From: DATFDN01 sp963818725
Lineage (GTDB): Bacteria; Pseudomonadota; Alphaproteobacteria; Acetobacterales; Acetobacteraceae
Assembly (NCBI GenBank): GCA_963818725.1
Contig: CAWFTU010000004.1
Span: 124,001 to 188,000, forward strand
Length of the DNA: 64,000 nucleotides
Direction of reading: 5' to 3'
Below the pieces are notes generated by a model. The model was not told the origin of the DNA. It made no database searches and saw only the letters and a program-made list of their open reading frames with translations. The translations under genes and the position numbers were made by a program. The stretch's first letter is position 1. Each line of letters opens with the position of its first letter. This document shows positions 37,720 to 48,103 of the stretch, in pieces.

Positions 37720-39099
37720 TCAGGCAGTGGCGTTTCTGAGCATGGCGTGGGCCAAGGCGAACTCGTGCTGATAGGGACAGGCCGAGGCCATCGCCGCCTT
37801 GATCCGCCGCACGCTGACCCGCACCAGGGCGCCGATCTTCAGCAGCTTGAGCCGGATGGTGCCGCAGGTCGCTCGGGCGAATTGCGTGTGCGCCAGACCG
37901 ATGCGCCGCAAGGCGCAGAGCAGCACATAGGCCATGGACGCGAACCACAAGCGGAGCTGGTTGGCGCGCATCGTCGCCGCCGAGGTCCGGTCGGCGAACA
38001 GGTCGAGCTGGCATTCCTTGATGCGGTTCTCCATCTCGCCGCGCGCGCAGTAGACCCGCTCGTAGAGATGCCGCCCGCCGACTTCGGCCGGCTTGAGCGA
38101 GGTGACGACAAACCGGGGATTGGCCTCGCCGCCGGTCACCTCGGCCTTGCCGATGACCCGGCGTTGGCGGCTCCAACTGTCCAGCGTCGACCACGTAAAA
38201 TCCCGGAAGCACCGCGCCGGCCTGCCGGTCCGCAAGCTCTCAATCGACGCGGTCAGCAGTTCGGGCTTGATCGCCTCCTCCAGCCGGTCGTTGCGGGCCA
38301 GACCGAACACATAGTCCACCCGGTTGGCCTCGCACCAGGCCATCAGCGCCTCGCGGGCAAAGCCGGAATCGCCGCGCAGCAGGATGCACACGCGTGGCCA
38401 GCGCCGGCGGATTTGCGCGACCAATCGGGCAACCTCCTCGACCGCGCCGGCCGAACCGTCGATGTTCGAGCGCCGCAGCTTGGCCGCCAGCAGATGACGG
38501 CCGCAGAAGACGTAGAGCGGCAGGTAACAGTAGCAGTCGTAATAGCCGTGGAAGAAGCGGCCTTCCTGATTCCCGTGCAGCGGATCATCGGTGGCGTCGA
38601 GATCGAGCGTGATCTGCGCCGGCGCGCGCCGATGCGCCTCCAGGAACAGATCCACCAACAACCGCTCGATCGCCGCCGGATCGTGGCTGATTTTGTGATA
38701 ACGCGTCGGCTCGGCGCGGCCCAGCTCCAGCCGGTTCAGGGTCGATTTCCCGGCCAGCGGCGCGCAATCCGGCCGCCGCGCCGCCAGCTTCCCCGCCAGC
38801 ACGGCCAGGACCGGATCGTGCCGCAGCTGGTCGTGGTCGACCAGATCCTCGTAGCCCAGCGCGATCCCGAACACGCGCTGCATCAGCAACGCCTCGATCG
38901 CGTGCTCCACCAGCTCCGGCGCCCGCTGGTCGCCGAAGCAGGAAGCGAAGCGTTCGATCAAGCCGATCGCCCGGTCGGTCGCCCCGAGCAGCAGGGCGCC
39001 GGCATCTGAGGTGATCACGCCACCATCGAAGGCCGCCACCACGGCACGCTCCTCCACGGGTGCAAAATCGAACAGCGGAGGTTTACACTCTGTGGGCAT
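37720..39099 (-). CDS. IS1380-family transposase, intact
   Basis: 459 residues in one frame: FDGGVITSDAGALLLGATDR, LVDHDQLRHDPVLAVLAGKL, the DDE Asp region TLDLDATDDPLHGNQEG, LLRGDSGFAREALMAWCE and YCARGEMENRIKECQLDLFADR with the catalytic Glu. This is the standard IS1380 set, and the length is normal. I could not find clear terminal repeats; candidate ends lie within about 37590-37719 and 39100-39130. It is one of the few transposases in the window without lesions. Confidence 0.92.
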   Translation of the reverse strand: MPTECKPPLFDFAPVEERAVVAAFDGGVITSDAGALLLGATDRAIGLIERFASCFGDQRAPELVEHAIEALLMQRVFGIALGYEDLVDHDQLRHDPVLAVLAGKLAARRPDCAPLAGKSTLNRLELGRAEPTRYHKISHDPAAIERLLVDLFLEAHRRAPAQITLDLDATDDPLHGNQEGRFFHGYYDCYCYLPLYVFCGRHLLAAKLRRSNIDGSAGAVEEVARLVAQIRRRWPRVCILLRGDSGFAREALMAWCEANRVDYVFGLARNDRLEEAIKPELLTASIESLRTGRPARCFRDFTWSTLDSWSRQRRVIGKAEVTGGEANPRFVVTSLKPAEVGGRHLYERVYCARGEMENRIKECQLDLFADRTSAATMRANQLRLWFASMAYVLLCALRRIGLAHTQFARATCGTIRLKLLKIGALVRVSVRRIKAAMASACPYQHEFALAHAMLRNATA

Positions 39100-39129
39100 C
39101 GGGGAGTTCCTCCGTTCAGCGCTAAGACT

Positions 39130-39369
39130 TTGTCACAGAAGAACTTTCGCCGATTCGGAACCCCGATGCACCTACTCAGTGTGAGAAATACGGGCTATTG
39201 GTTGCCAATAGCCGAAGGTCGCGTCAGAAAGATGGAAGCCGAGTTGTTCGATATTCGGTGGAAAGCTGCCCTCGGGCAATGCCGTGCCGAAGCAAAAGCC
39301 GTAGCTTCCGGTGATGAGGCCGCATTCTCTAACGTCCATGACAAGTGCATGCGGGCGCAAGGTTTCTGA
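39130..39369 (+). CDS. short hypothetical frame, possibly a gene fragment
   Basis: 79 codons. The second half (RKMEAELFDIRWKAALGQCR, then DEAAFSNVHDKCMRAQGF) looks like real small-protein sequence with two Cys, while the first half may be IS1380 flank. A perfect 9-bp hairpin (GGCTATTGG/CCAATAGCC, 39193-39213) lies inside. No family recognised; the rest of 39370-39613 shows no gene. Confidence 0.3.
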   Translation: MSQKNFRRFGTPMHLLSVRNTGYWLPIAEGRVRKMEAELFDIRWKAALGQCRAEAKAVASGDEAAFSNVHDKCMRAQGF

Positions 39370-39631
39370 ACTGCAAAAGTGTCAAAGTCTGGACTGGACT
39401 TGACGGACAATGTCGGGTCTGGTCCAGACGCGCGTCCGGCAGCAAAGACGGATGCTGGCATCGACGGCACCAATGCCCTCCGCCCGGCTGCCCGCTGCGA
39501 TCAAGCCCCGGAGCTGCGTGGCGATGCGCCGCAGGCGCAGGGCTTGAAGACAGCGCGCGCCGACTTTTTCAACACAATCGGTCGAAACCGGTCATCGACT
39601 GCAACCGCCGCTACTAGGGCCTGTTGAGAAA

Positions 39632-40383
39632 TCATCGCGAATGGATGACGGCGGCGGCGAGATGGAGGTTGGCCGCAAAGCTCTGATCGGTTTTGTCGGC
39701 GCGCATGGCGATCCGCTTGAACTCTTTCAGCTTGCAGAAGAAGTTCTCGATCAGGTGGCGCCATTTATACATCTCCTTGTCGATCGCAAGCGGCTGCGCC
39801 CGGCGCGGATGCTGGGAGATCACCACCTTGGCCCCGCGCGCATCGAGCTCGGCAATAAGGGCGTTGCTGTCGAAGGCTTTGTCCGCAATCAGCGCGCCGA
39901 ATGTGACGCCCTCGATGAGCGGCGGAACGCCCACTGTGTCGAAGCGCTGGCCTGGCAGAAGGACGAAACGCACCAGGTTGCCCAGCGCATCGGTCAGGGC
40001 GACGATTTTGGTGGTCATGCCACCCTTGGAGCGGCCGATGGCCTGGCTCTGAGTCCCCCTTTTGCGCCTTGTCCGTGGCGGTGGACCTTGACGATCGTGG
40101 CATCGACGATGGCGTATTCGAGGTCCGGCTCATCCGAGCATGCCTCGAACAGCCGAACGAAAACATCGGCTTTGACCCAGTCTCGGTATCGTTTGAAGAC
40201 CGTGTTCCACTTGCCGAAGACGGGCGGCAGATCACGCCACGGACTGCCGGTCCGCACGATCCATAGAACCGCTTCGACAAACAGCCGATTGTCTTTCCCG
40301 CCGCGCCCGGGGTCCGTCGGCTTGCCCAGGCAGTGCGGCTCCATCTTCGCCCATTGCGCGTCGGTCAAAACGAGTCGCTCCAT
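39632..40383 (-). CDS. IS5-family transposase in two overlapping frames
   Basis: Frame A (40383-40015) has VLTDAQWAKMEPHCLGKP and DLEYAIVDATIVKVHRHGQG. Frame B (up to 40018, ending 39632) has MTTKIVALTDALGNLVRFVL, the DDE Asp region IADKAFDSNALIAEL, and YKWRHLIENFFCKLKEFKRI with the catalytic Glu. A shift of -1 at the run AAAAGGGGG (plus-strand 40055-40063) joins them as TQSQAIGRSKGGMTTK, as in other IS427-type elements, so this looks like normal two-frame expression, not damage. Upstream, IS630 has separated the gene from the element's own end. Confidence 0.8.
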
Positions 40384-40423
40384 CCAGAGCTTAAATCACG
40401 CCTGACCCCGTAGCGAAATCCTA

Positions 40424-41620
40424 AACCCCGTCCGGTTTGAGAGGTGTGGTTTCGGAGGCAGGGTCCCTATCTCCAGGGGATGATGAAACTTAGCCTTGTT
40501 CGCTCCTGTCATGCTGCGCGTTGACCATGCCCGGTGGGGCCAGACGCCGGAGGACCTGCGTCGGCTCGCAACGAGCGCTGCCCATCAACGCACTCGCGAG
40601 CGCTTCTTGGCGCTTTACGAGATCACCGAAGAGAGTTGCGCCACGCAGGTTGCCGAACGCACTGGCCGCCACCCGCAGACCGTGATGGAGTGGCTGCACC
40701 TCTACAACGAGCGTGGCCCCGAGGCGCTGACCTACCGACGCACTGGCGGCCGTCCCCCCTTTGTCCCGCCATCGCCGCCGTACTCGGCGCAGAGCTCCGT
40801 GCGGCCCAGCAGGCTGCGGCCAGCCCATCCGTAGCCGGAGCTGATCCGCCGCCGCGCTGGACGCTCAAGCGCCTGGTCGGCTGCGTGCGGGCGCGGTTCG
40901 GCCGTCCCTGCTGCCGCGAGACCATCCGCGCTGCCCTGCACCGGCTGGACCTGTCGTGGAAGAAAGCCCGCAAGCTGCTCGGTCGCGCCGATCCCGAACG
41001 GCGCGCCGCCTTTCTCGACCGGCTACGGCCGGTGCTGGACAGCGCCCAGCGCGATCGGCACGTGCTGGTCCACCTCGATGAGGCGCACATCCACCAGGAC
41101 GCCGATCTCGGCTACGGCTGGGGCGAGCGCGGCAAGCGCTTCCACGTGGCCTCCTGCTCGCCCGGCCTCGCCGCCAGGGTCTCGCTCTACGGCCTCTACC
41201 TCTACAACGAAGGCCAGGTGCGGCTATGGCCCTATGCACGGGCCAACGGCGAACACACGATCGATGTGCTGCACCGGCTCCGTGCCGAGTTCCCCGATGG
41301 CATGCTCGTCGTGATCTGGGACGGTGTGCCCTGTCACCGGGCCAAGGCGGTATGGGCCGCCGCTGCCAGCCTGGGCATCACGCTCATGCCGCTGCCGGCT
41401 ACAGCCCGGACCTGATGCCGGTCGAGGCGCTGTGGCGCTGGCTGCGCGAGGACGTCACCTACCATCACTGCCACGCCACGGCCGACGACCTGACCCGGCG
41501 CGTCGCCCTGTTCGAGGCCAAGGTCAACCAAGCCTCTTGCGTCGTCGCCGATCGCCTCTGGGTCAAGGACTGCCTCGATCCCGAGGAGGAGAAACTACGA
41601 TTCTCAAACTAGACGCGGTT
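40424..41620 (+). mobile_element. IS630-family element A nested in the IS5 element
   Basis: TA occurs at both junctions (40422-40423 and 41621-41622), the standard IS630 target. Ends match as inverted repeats: AACCCCGTCCGGTTTGAGAG on the left and, read inward from the right, AACCGCGTCTAGTTTGAGAA. Removing it with one TA rebuilds the IS5 end. Confidence 0.82.
40511..41612 (+). pseudogene. IS630-family transposase A, two frameshifts
   Basis: The reading starts MLRVDHARWGQTPEDLRRLA with the helix-turn-helix TEESCATQVAERTGRHPQT. One C is missing in the C6 run near 40755-40760 (GRPP to LCPAIAAVLGAEL). The middle frame carries VLVHLDEAHIHQDADLGYGW and VVIWDGVPCHRA (first and second Asp). A missing G near 41395 shifts to GYSPDLMPVEALWRWLRED (catalytic Glu). 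With both bases restored the protein is complete. As read, it is inactive. Confidence 0.85.
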
Positions 41621-41641
41621 TAATTCTCAACAGGCCCTAGT

Positions 41642-42301
41642 TCAAAGGGTGCTCGCCAACCGATACAGAGTCACCAGGCGCTCCATGCGGTCCTCCAACT
41701 CCAGCGTGGTCGGCACCACGTAGCTGGCGAAGGCGGCGAGGCCGGAGCTTGGCAGATAGGCGCGGCCCGGATCAGCCAACCATACTTCCGTGGTTTCCGC
41801 CATGCGGCGCAGCCAGGGCAGGATGCGGGCCGTCATCGGCGCCTCGTAGCACACGTCCCCGCACAGGATCAGATCCCACCGGCTCGGCTGGCCGACAACC
41901 TCGGTTCGCGCGACCGCGACCCCGACGTGGTTGGCGCGCGCGTTCAGCCTGATCGCGCACGCGGCCAAGGCGTCGATCTCCGCCGCTTCCACCTCCGCCG
42001 CGCCGGCGCGCGCGCAGGCGATCGCGGCGACCCCGCAGCCGGCGGCGAAATCCAGCACGCGCCGTCCGGCGACGCTTTCGGGGTGGTCCAAGACATACCG
42101 GGCCAGCGCCTGTCCGCCCGGCCAGGCAAAGGCCCAGAACGGTGGATCGACGTTCCGGGCGGACAGCCACTCCTCGGTGGCCTGCCAGATCGGTGTGATC
42201 TCGCTCGCCAGCATCAGGCTGATTTCGGGAACCAGCGGCGCCTGTCCGGGCGCGGTGTGGGTGCGCACGAACACCTCGCCTTCGGCGCCGCTCAGAGCCA
42301 T
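41642..42301 (-). CDS. class I SAM-dependent methyltransferase, protein-lysine/NNT1-like
   Basis: 219 residues. The SAM motif is RVLDFAAGCGVAAIACARAG, followed by VEAAEIDALAACAIRLNA and LILCGDVCYEAPM. The entry PPFWAFAWPGGQALARYVLD is typical of the METTL20/nicotinamide-N-methylase-like family, whose alphaproteobacterial members methylate the electron-transfer flavoprotein beta subunit. The target here is inferred only. The ATG at 42301 overlaps ubiA's stop by 10 bp. The stop codon lies 2 bp from the IS5 target site, so the element landed just behind the gene. Confidence 0.82.
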   Translation of the reverse strand: MALSGAEGEVFVRTHTAPGQAPLVPEISLMLASEITPIWQATEEWLSARNVDPPFWAFAWPGGQALARYVLDHPESVAGRRVLDFAAGCGVAAIACARAGAAEVEAAEIDALAACAIRLNARANHVGVAVARTEVVGQPSRWDLILCGDVCYEAPMTARILPWLRRMAETTEVWLADPGRAYLPSSGLAAFASYVVPTTLELEDRMERLVTLYRLASTL

Positions 42302-43191
42302 CCCGCCAGGATCGCCGCCGCCATCGCCAACCCTGCCTCGCGGTTGAGCCGGAACAGCCGCAGGCAGCCGGCCGGATCGTGAGTATCGAGCGCGACCACC
42401 TGCCAGCCGAGCAGCGCGGCGGGCAGGACCAGCGCCGGCCAGAACCATGGCCCAAGTCCCGACAGCCAGGCCGCCCCCGCCAGTGCCGCCAGGGCGCCGG
42501 CGTAGCAGGCGCCCAGGAAGGGCCGGGTTCGCTCGCCAAACAGCCGGGCCGTCGATTTCACCCCAGCGAGCGCGTCGTCCTCGCGGTCCTGGTGGGCATA
42601 GATCGTGTCGAACCCGAGATCCCACAGGACAGCGGCCAGGTAGAGCGCCGCCCAGGCACCATCGATCCTGGACGCGGCGGCGGCATACCCCAGCGGCGCC
42701 CCAAAGCCGAAGGTGAAGCCCATGACAAGCTGCGGCCACCAGGTCACGCGCTTGGCAAGCGGATAAAGCGCCACCAGGATCAGCGAGCTGGCGCCCAGGA
42801 GGCGGGCCAGCGGCCCAAGCTGGAGCAGGATCGCGAGCCCAGCGCCCAGCAGCACCGCCAGGAACGCCAGGGCATGGCGAGGCCGCAGGGCGCCCGAGGC
42901 CAGCGGGCGGCCTGCGGTGCGGGCCACACGCCGGTCGATATCGCGGTCCCAGAGGTCGTTGACCACACAACCCGCGCCGCGCATCACCACGCTGCCGATC
43001 GCGAACAGCGCGACCAGGCGCAGCGCGTCACCCGGCGCGGGACGCGCCAACAGAATTCCCCATAGCCCTGGCAGAAACAGCAGCCACGCCCCGATCGGTC
43101 GGTCGAGCCGGACGAGCAGGGCGTAGGGCCGCCAGGGCGCGGGCAGGCGGGCCACCCAGCCGTGGGCGACGATATCGGTGTGGGCGGACAT
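42292..43191 (-). CDS. ubiA: 4-hydroxybenzoate polyprenyltransferase
   Basis: Attaches the polyprenyl tail to 4-hydroxybenzoate in ubiquinone synthesis; inner membrane. 299 residues, about eight hydrophobic helices. The first Asp-rich motif is NDLWDRDIDRRVARTAGRPL; the second is DTIYAHQDREDD. ATG 43191 is only 21 bp from the divergent rsmE start, so promoters must overlap the coding starts. The methyltransferase gene downstream overlaps it and is probably co-transcribed. Confidence 0.93.
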   Translation of the reverse strand: MSAHTDIVAHGWVARLPAPWRPYALLVRLDRPIGAWLLFLPGLWGILLARPAPGDALRLVALFAIGSVVMRGAGCVVNDLWDRDIDRRVARTAGRPLASGALRPRHALAFLAVLLGAGLAILLQLGPLARLLGASSLILVALYPLAKRVTWWPQLVMGFTFGFGAPLGYAAAASRIDGAWAALYLAAVLWDLGFDTIYAHQDREDDALAGVKSTARLFGERTRPFLGACYAGALAALAGAAWLSGLGPWFWPALVLPAALLGWQVVALDTHDPAGCLRLFRLNREAGLAMAAAILAGWL

Positions 43192-43212
43192 CAGGCTAAT
43201 CTGCGCGCCACG

Positions 43213-43920
43213 ATGCCGGGGTCAATCCGCCTGTTCGTCGATGCACCGCTTGCCGGAGGGGCCGAGGTCGCGGCTGGCCCAGGGCAGGCACATTATCTCG
43301 GCACGGTGATGCGACGGGGGATCGGCGAGCCTGTATGCTTGTTCAACGGCCGGGATGGGGAGTGGCTGGCCCGGATCACGGCGTTGACACGCGATCGGGC
43401 AAGCCTGGCTATCCAGAGCCAGCTGCGTCCGCAATCGCCGGAACCGGACCTCTGGCTGGCCTTCGCCTTGCTGAAGCGCGACGCCACCGACCTCCTGGCA
43501 CAGAAGGCGACCGAGCTTGGTGTCGCGGTGTTGCGTCCCGTCATCACCGAGCGAACCGCCGCCGCGCGCGTGAACACGGCACGGCTGACGGCCATTGCCA
43601 CCGAGGCCGCCGAACAGAGCGAGCGCCTCACGGTGCCGGAGATCCGCGCCCCCTGCCCCCTTTCCGCGCTGCTCGCCTCCTGGCCGGCAGAGCGAGCGCT
43701 GTACGCCGCCATTGAACGTGGCTCCGCCCCGATGCTCGCTCCGGCCACCGGGCCAGCGGCCTTGCTGGTCGGGCCGGAGGGCGGTTTCACGGACCGCGAG
43801 CTTGACGTGCTGGCCCGACACGACACTGTTGTTCCCGCAAGTCTGGGTCCGCGCATCCTGCGGGCCGAGACCGCCGCCATCGCCGGGCTGGCGCTGTTGC
43901 AGGCACCGAAAAGCCGCTGA
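43213..43920 (+). CDS. rsmE: 16S rRNA (uracil-1498-N3)-methyltransferase
   Basis: 235 residues. N-terminal PUA-like domain (RLFVDAPLAGGAEVAAGPGQ, then LFNGRDGEWLARI); C-terminal SPOUT knot with LLKRDATDLLAQKATELGV, ITERTAAAR, LVGPEGGFTDRELD near residue 188, and LGPRILRAETAAI. Methylates U1498 of 16S rRNA. It is followed by gshA after 35 bp, likely one operon. Confidence 0.93.
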   Translation: MPGSIRLFVDAPLAGGAEVAAGPGQAHYLGTVMRRGIGEPVCLFNGRDGEWLARITALTRDRASLAIQSQLRPQSPEPDLWLAFALLKRDATDLLAQKATELGVAVLRPVITERTAAARVNTARLTAIATEAAEQSERLTVPEIRAPCPLSALLASWPAERALYAAIERGSAPMLAPATGPAALLVGPEGGFTDRELDVLARHDTVVPASLGPRILRAETAAIAGLALLQAPKSR

Positions 43921-43955
43921 ATAGTCCCAACCTCATCGCGAGATGCCGGAGTCCG

Positions 43956-45305
43956 ATGTCGAATCCCGGAGACGCCGACACCACCCCGATCACGTCGGTG
44001 CGCCAACTCGCCGAGTATCTCGCGGCGGGCTGCAAGCCGCGGGCGCGATTTCGCATCGGCACCGAGCACGAGAAGTTCGGGTTCCGGCGCGACGACCTGA
44101 GCCCGCCGCCATACGATCCCTCGCCCGGCAGGCCCGGCTCCATCCGGCTGATGCTGGAGCGGCTGGCCCACCAGGGCGGCGAGCCGATCCTGGATGGCGG
44201 CAACCCTATCGGCCTGCAACTCGGCAAAGGCGCTTCGGTCTCGCTCGAACCGGCCGGACAGCTTGAGCTATCCGGCGCCCCACTGGAGACGCTGCACGAG
44301 ACGAAAGCCGAGTTGGACGCGCATTTCGCCGCGGTGCGCGAGGCGGCGGGCCCCCTGGGCCTGGGCTTCGCCCCGCTCGGCTTTCACCCGACCATGACGC
44401 GCGCCGACATGCCGTGGATGCCAAAGAGCCGCTACGCCATCATGCGGGCCTACATGCCGAAGGTGGGCGGCCGTGGCCTCGACATGATGACGCGCACCTG
44501 CACCGTGCAGGTGAACTTGGATTTCGCCTCCGAGGCGGATATGCGCCGCAAGCTGCGCCTCTCCCTGGCGCTGCAACCCCTGGCGACCGCGCTGTTCGCG
44601 AACTCCCCCTTCACCAACGGGCGGCCGAATGGCTTCCTGAGCTACCGCGCGCATGTCTGGACCGATACCGACAATGACCGCTCGGGGATTCCGGCCGTGA
44701 TGTTCGAGGAAGGGTTCGGTTTCGAACGTTATGCCGCATGGCTGGTCGACCAAGTCCCGATGTACTTCGTGTTCCGCGAGGGCCACTACATCGATGTGGC
44801 CGGCGCCTCGTTCCGCGCCTTCATGGAAGGGCGGCTTGGCAACCTTGCGGGGACGCCAGCCACGGTCGGGGACTTCGCGGACCATGTGACCACGGCATTC
44901 ACGGACACCCGCCTCAAGCGCTTCCTGGAGATGCGCGGGGCGGATGCCGGCAGGCCGGACATGATGATCGCCCAGTCCGCGTTCTGGGTCGGCTTGCTGT
45001 ACGATGAGGCCGCATTGGAGGCGGCGCTGGCGTTGATCCGCGACGTTACCTGGGAAGATGCGGTGGCGGCCCGCGACGCCGCGCCCCGGCTGGGGCTCGC
45101 CACGCCGTTCCGCGGCCATTGCCTGCGGGACTGGGCCAAGGACATAATCGCGATCGCCTTGGACGGCTTGCGCGCCCGCGCCAGGACCGATGCGGCCGGG
45201 CGCGATGAGCGCCTGTTTCTTGAGCCGCTGCGTGCTATCGTGGGTGGGGCGCCCACGCAGGCTGAGTACCTGGTTACAACAGTACCTCGGACCCTGGGGT
45301 GGTGA
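43956..45305 (+). CDS. gshA: glutamate-cysteine ligase
   Basis: First step of glutathione synthesis. 449 residues of the alphaproteobacterial/plant-type GCS2 family, not the E. coli type. Blocks: RFRIGTEHEKFGFR, LEPAGQLELSGAPLETLHET, PHWRR-like substrate region MPKSRYAIMRAYMP, and SYRAHVWTDTDNDRSGIPAV. ATG 43956. The C-terminal part (RDWAKDIIAIALDGLRARA) is complete. Downstream of rsmE in the same direction. Confidence 0.93.
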   Translation: MSNPGDADTTPITSVRQLAEYLAAGCKPRARFRIGTEHEKFGFRRDDLSPPPYDPSPGRPGSIRLMLERLAHQGGEPILDGGNPIGLQLGKGASVSLEPAGQLELSGAPLETLHETKAELDAHFAAVREAAGPLGLGFAPLGFHPTMTRADMPWMPKSRYAIMRAYMPKVGGRGLDMMTRTCTVQVNLDFASEADMRRKLRLSLALQPLATALFANSPFTNGRPNGFLSYRAHVWTDTDNDRSGIPAVMFEEGFGFERYAAWLVDQVPMYFVFREGHYIDVAGASFRAFMEGRLGNLAGTPATVGDFADHVTTAFTDTRLKRFLEMRGADAGRPDMMIAQSAFWVGLLYDEAALEAALALIRDVTWEDAVAARDAAPRLGLATPFRGHCLRDWAKDIIAIALDGLRARARTDAAGRDERLFLEPLRAIVGGAPTQAEYLVTTVPRTLGW

Positions 45306-45363
45306 CGTCCGGCATATTTTCCCCTTCTCCGACATTAATTAGTTCCTGAACCGTCTTTTGCGT

Positions 45364-45383
45364 GTGAATGCGCTTGCATTCAC
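45364..45383. promoter_or_regulatory. perfect palindrome upstream of the regulator gene
   Basis: GTGAATGC-GCTT-GCATTCAC, 8-bp arms with a 4-nt centre, 28 bp before the start codon of the SARP-like gene. An AT-rich stretch (ATTAATTAGTT) lies just upstream. It could be an autoregulatory operator. Confidence 0.45.
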
Positions 45384-48103
45384 AACCGTGATGGGCAGAA
45401 TACGGTCCTGATGTCGAACCTCAACATACCAACCTCCGGCCAAGCTGCTTCGCTGCCAAGGCCAAGTTCCGTCATGCTGAGATTAAGGCTCATCGGCCAA
45501 ATGGAAGCCTGGACGGTCGGCTCGCAAAGCGTGCTGCCCACTGGGCGCAAGACCCGCGCGTTGCTCGCGGTGGTTGCGCTCTCGGGCCCGCGCCCGGCCC
45601 TGCGCGGGCGCTTGGCCGAGCTGCTTTGGAGCCGGCGTCCGGAAGAACAGGCGCGCGCCTCGTTGCGGCAGGAAATCCATCGCCTGCTGGAGGTGCTGGC
45701 TCCGGCTGGCGCCGACGAGGTCCTCATGGTCACGCGCGACCACCTCTCGCTCTCTCCAGGCACGACCTGGATCGATGTCGAGGAGGTCATGCGCGCGACC
45801 GTCCAGCAGCCGGCCTCGCTGTCGCTGCTCGACGGCGACCTGCTTGAGGACCTGGACGGCACTGACCCGGCCTTCGACACCTGGCTCACCACGGAACGCG
45901 AGCGGCTGCGGGATCGCGGGCGCACCCTCGCGGAGCAGTTGCTGCGCGAACAGGAAGACCCGGATACCACGATATCGGCCGCGCAACGCCTGTTGACCAT
46001 CAACCGCGCGCACGAGGGCGCCTGGCGGGCGCTGATGCGTGCGCACGCTGCCCGCGGGGAGCGCGGGATGGCGATCCAGGCCTATGACCGGTGCCGCGCC
46101 GTGCTCGCAGACCTTCTAGACGCGGCGCCCTCCGCGGAGACGCAGAAGCTGCTCTCGGGGATTCGCGGCCCGTCCGGCTCGCGCCTGCCGCTGCGCCCGC
46201 CCGCTCCGCCTCCCGAGGCTGAGGATCTGGTCGAGGCGCCCGAGCAGCAGGCGGGCACCCGTGGCGGCGCGCATGTCGGCGTTCTGCCGTTCCAGCTGGC
46301 CGGCACCAGTGAGGAGGAGGCGCATCTGTCGCCAGGGCTGGCGGAGGAAATCACCGCCGCGCTGTCGCGGTTTCGCTGGATGTTTGTCGTCTCCTCGAAC
46401 TCGCTTGCCCGCCTGGTCGAGGAGACGCGCGACGAGACGGCCATACGGCGCGCGTTCGGCCTCGATTTCCTGCTGAATGGCTCCATCCAGCGGGTGCGCT
46501 CGCGGCTGCGGGTGACGGCCCGGCTGCTCGACTTGCGCGCGGGCAACCAGGTTGTCTGGGCCCGGCGCTTCGACCGGCAGGCCAATGACTTGCTGACCTT
46601 GCAGGACGAGATCGCGGCTGAGGTGGTGGCGCAGATCGACCCCGAGATCCTGCTGATCGAGGCGCGGCGCGTCACCGCGCGGCCGCCCGTTGACGCCACG
46701 GCCTATGACCTTGTCCTGCGTGCGCTGCCATTGATGAACCGCATGGAGCGCGAATCCTTCATGCAGGCCGGAGACCTGCTCCGCCAGGCGATCGACTTGG
46801 AGCCTGAATACGCCGCGGCGTATGCCTGGGCCGCCTATTGGCATGTGTTCCTGGTCGGCCAGGGCTGGGCCGACGCCCCAGAAGAGAGAGCATGGCCGAG
46901 GGCGGACGGCTCGCCGAGGCCGCGATTCAGCTCGACCCGCTGGACGCGCGGGCGCTGACCATCGCCGGGCATGTCCGCGCTTTCCTGCACCACCAGCTGC
47001 TCGAGGCGGCGTCGCTGCACGAGCGGGCGTTGTCATACCAAATCCGGCTGATTAGTTCGGCTGAACCGGCTTTGGCCACCAGTGGAAGCTGGTGTGCGGA
47101 CGGATCATGCTGGGGTCGAGGCGGGTGCTGCGTTCGGCGATGGCGGCATCGAGGTCGGCCAGGGTGGGGAAGTGCTTGTTGGCCACCGCCTCGTCGAGCA
47201 GCGGCCAGAGCCGCTCAGCGGGTTGGAGTTCCGGGCTGTAGGGAGGCAGGAACACCAGCGTGATCCCGTCCGGCACGGCCAAGCCCTTGGGGCCGTGCCA
47301 GCCGGCGTTGTCCAGCACGAGGACGATGTGGCGTCGGCGTCCCGCCCCGCTCTCGCGGGCGAAGGCGGCGAGCCGGGTTTCGAAGGCCGGCTTGTTGATG
47401 CGGGTGCAGAGATACCAGACCGTCTCGCCGCTGCTCGGCTGCACGAAGGCCGCGACGTGCAGCCACTGGAACCGGTGATGACCCAGCGCCGTTGGGCGTG
47501 CGCCGGCCTTGGCCCAGACCCGGCGGCGGATCGGCTTCAGGCCGAGGCGGTGCTCGTCCTCCGCCCAGACCTCGACCGGCTGTTTCGGGTGCGCCGCCCG
47601 TGCTTGCGCAACGGCAACGTCAACCTGTTTGCGAAGGCCGCCCGCGCCTCCGGATCAGCGGCCCGCGGATGGCGCGGGCGCGGCGTCTGCACCGACCAGC
47701 CGAGCCGCTTCAGCGCCTCCCAGCCGCGCTGCGGATGCACCCGCTCCAGCTTGAGGTGCCGCGCCATCCAGGCCGCCACCTTGGGGCCACTCCATAGCCC
47801 GCCGTCCTCGGGCGGCTCACGCAGCCGCTCGGCCAGGGCGGCCAGCACCGCCTCGGTCAGCACGCTCGCTGCTCGCCCGTTCCGCCGCCGCCCATCGCCC
47901 AGCGCCGCCCATCGCCCAGCGCCGCCGGGCCGCGTGCGTTGTAGCGCGCCGCCACCGCCTCCACCCAGCGCGGCGTGAGCGCCAGCACCCCGGCCACCTC
48001 GACCACCGTGCGGCCCTGCGCCAGCAGCCAAATCGCCTGGGTGTGCCGCGCCTCGGCCACGGTTTGCGCCGCGCGGAACCGCGCCGCCAGTTCCGCCACA
48101 CTC

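Larger units (their letters stand above)
39618..41636 (-). mobile_element. IS5-family (IS427-type) element with a nested IS630
   Basis: Terminal repeats GGCCTGTTGAGAA at 39618-39630 and its complement at 41624-41636 are flanked on both sides by CTAG (39614-39617 and 41637-41640), the preferred target of IS427-type elements. Subtracting the nested IS630 and one TA leaves 820 bp, a normal length. Confidence 0.85.
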
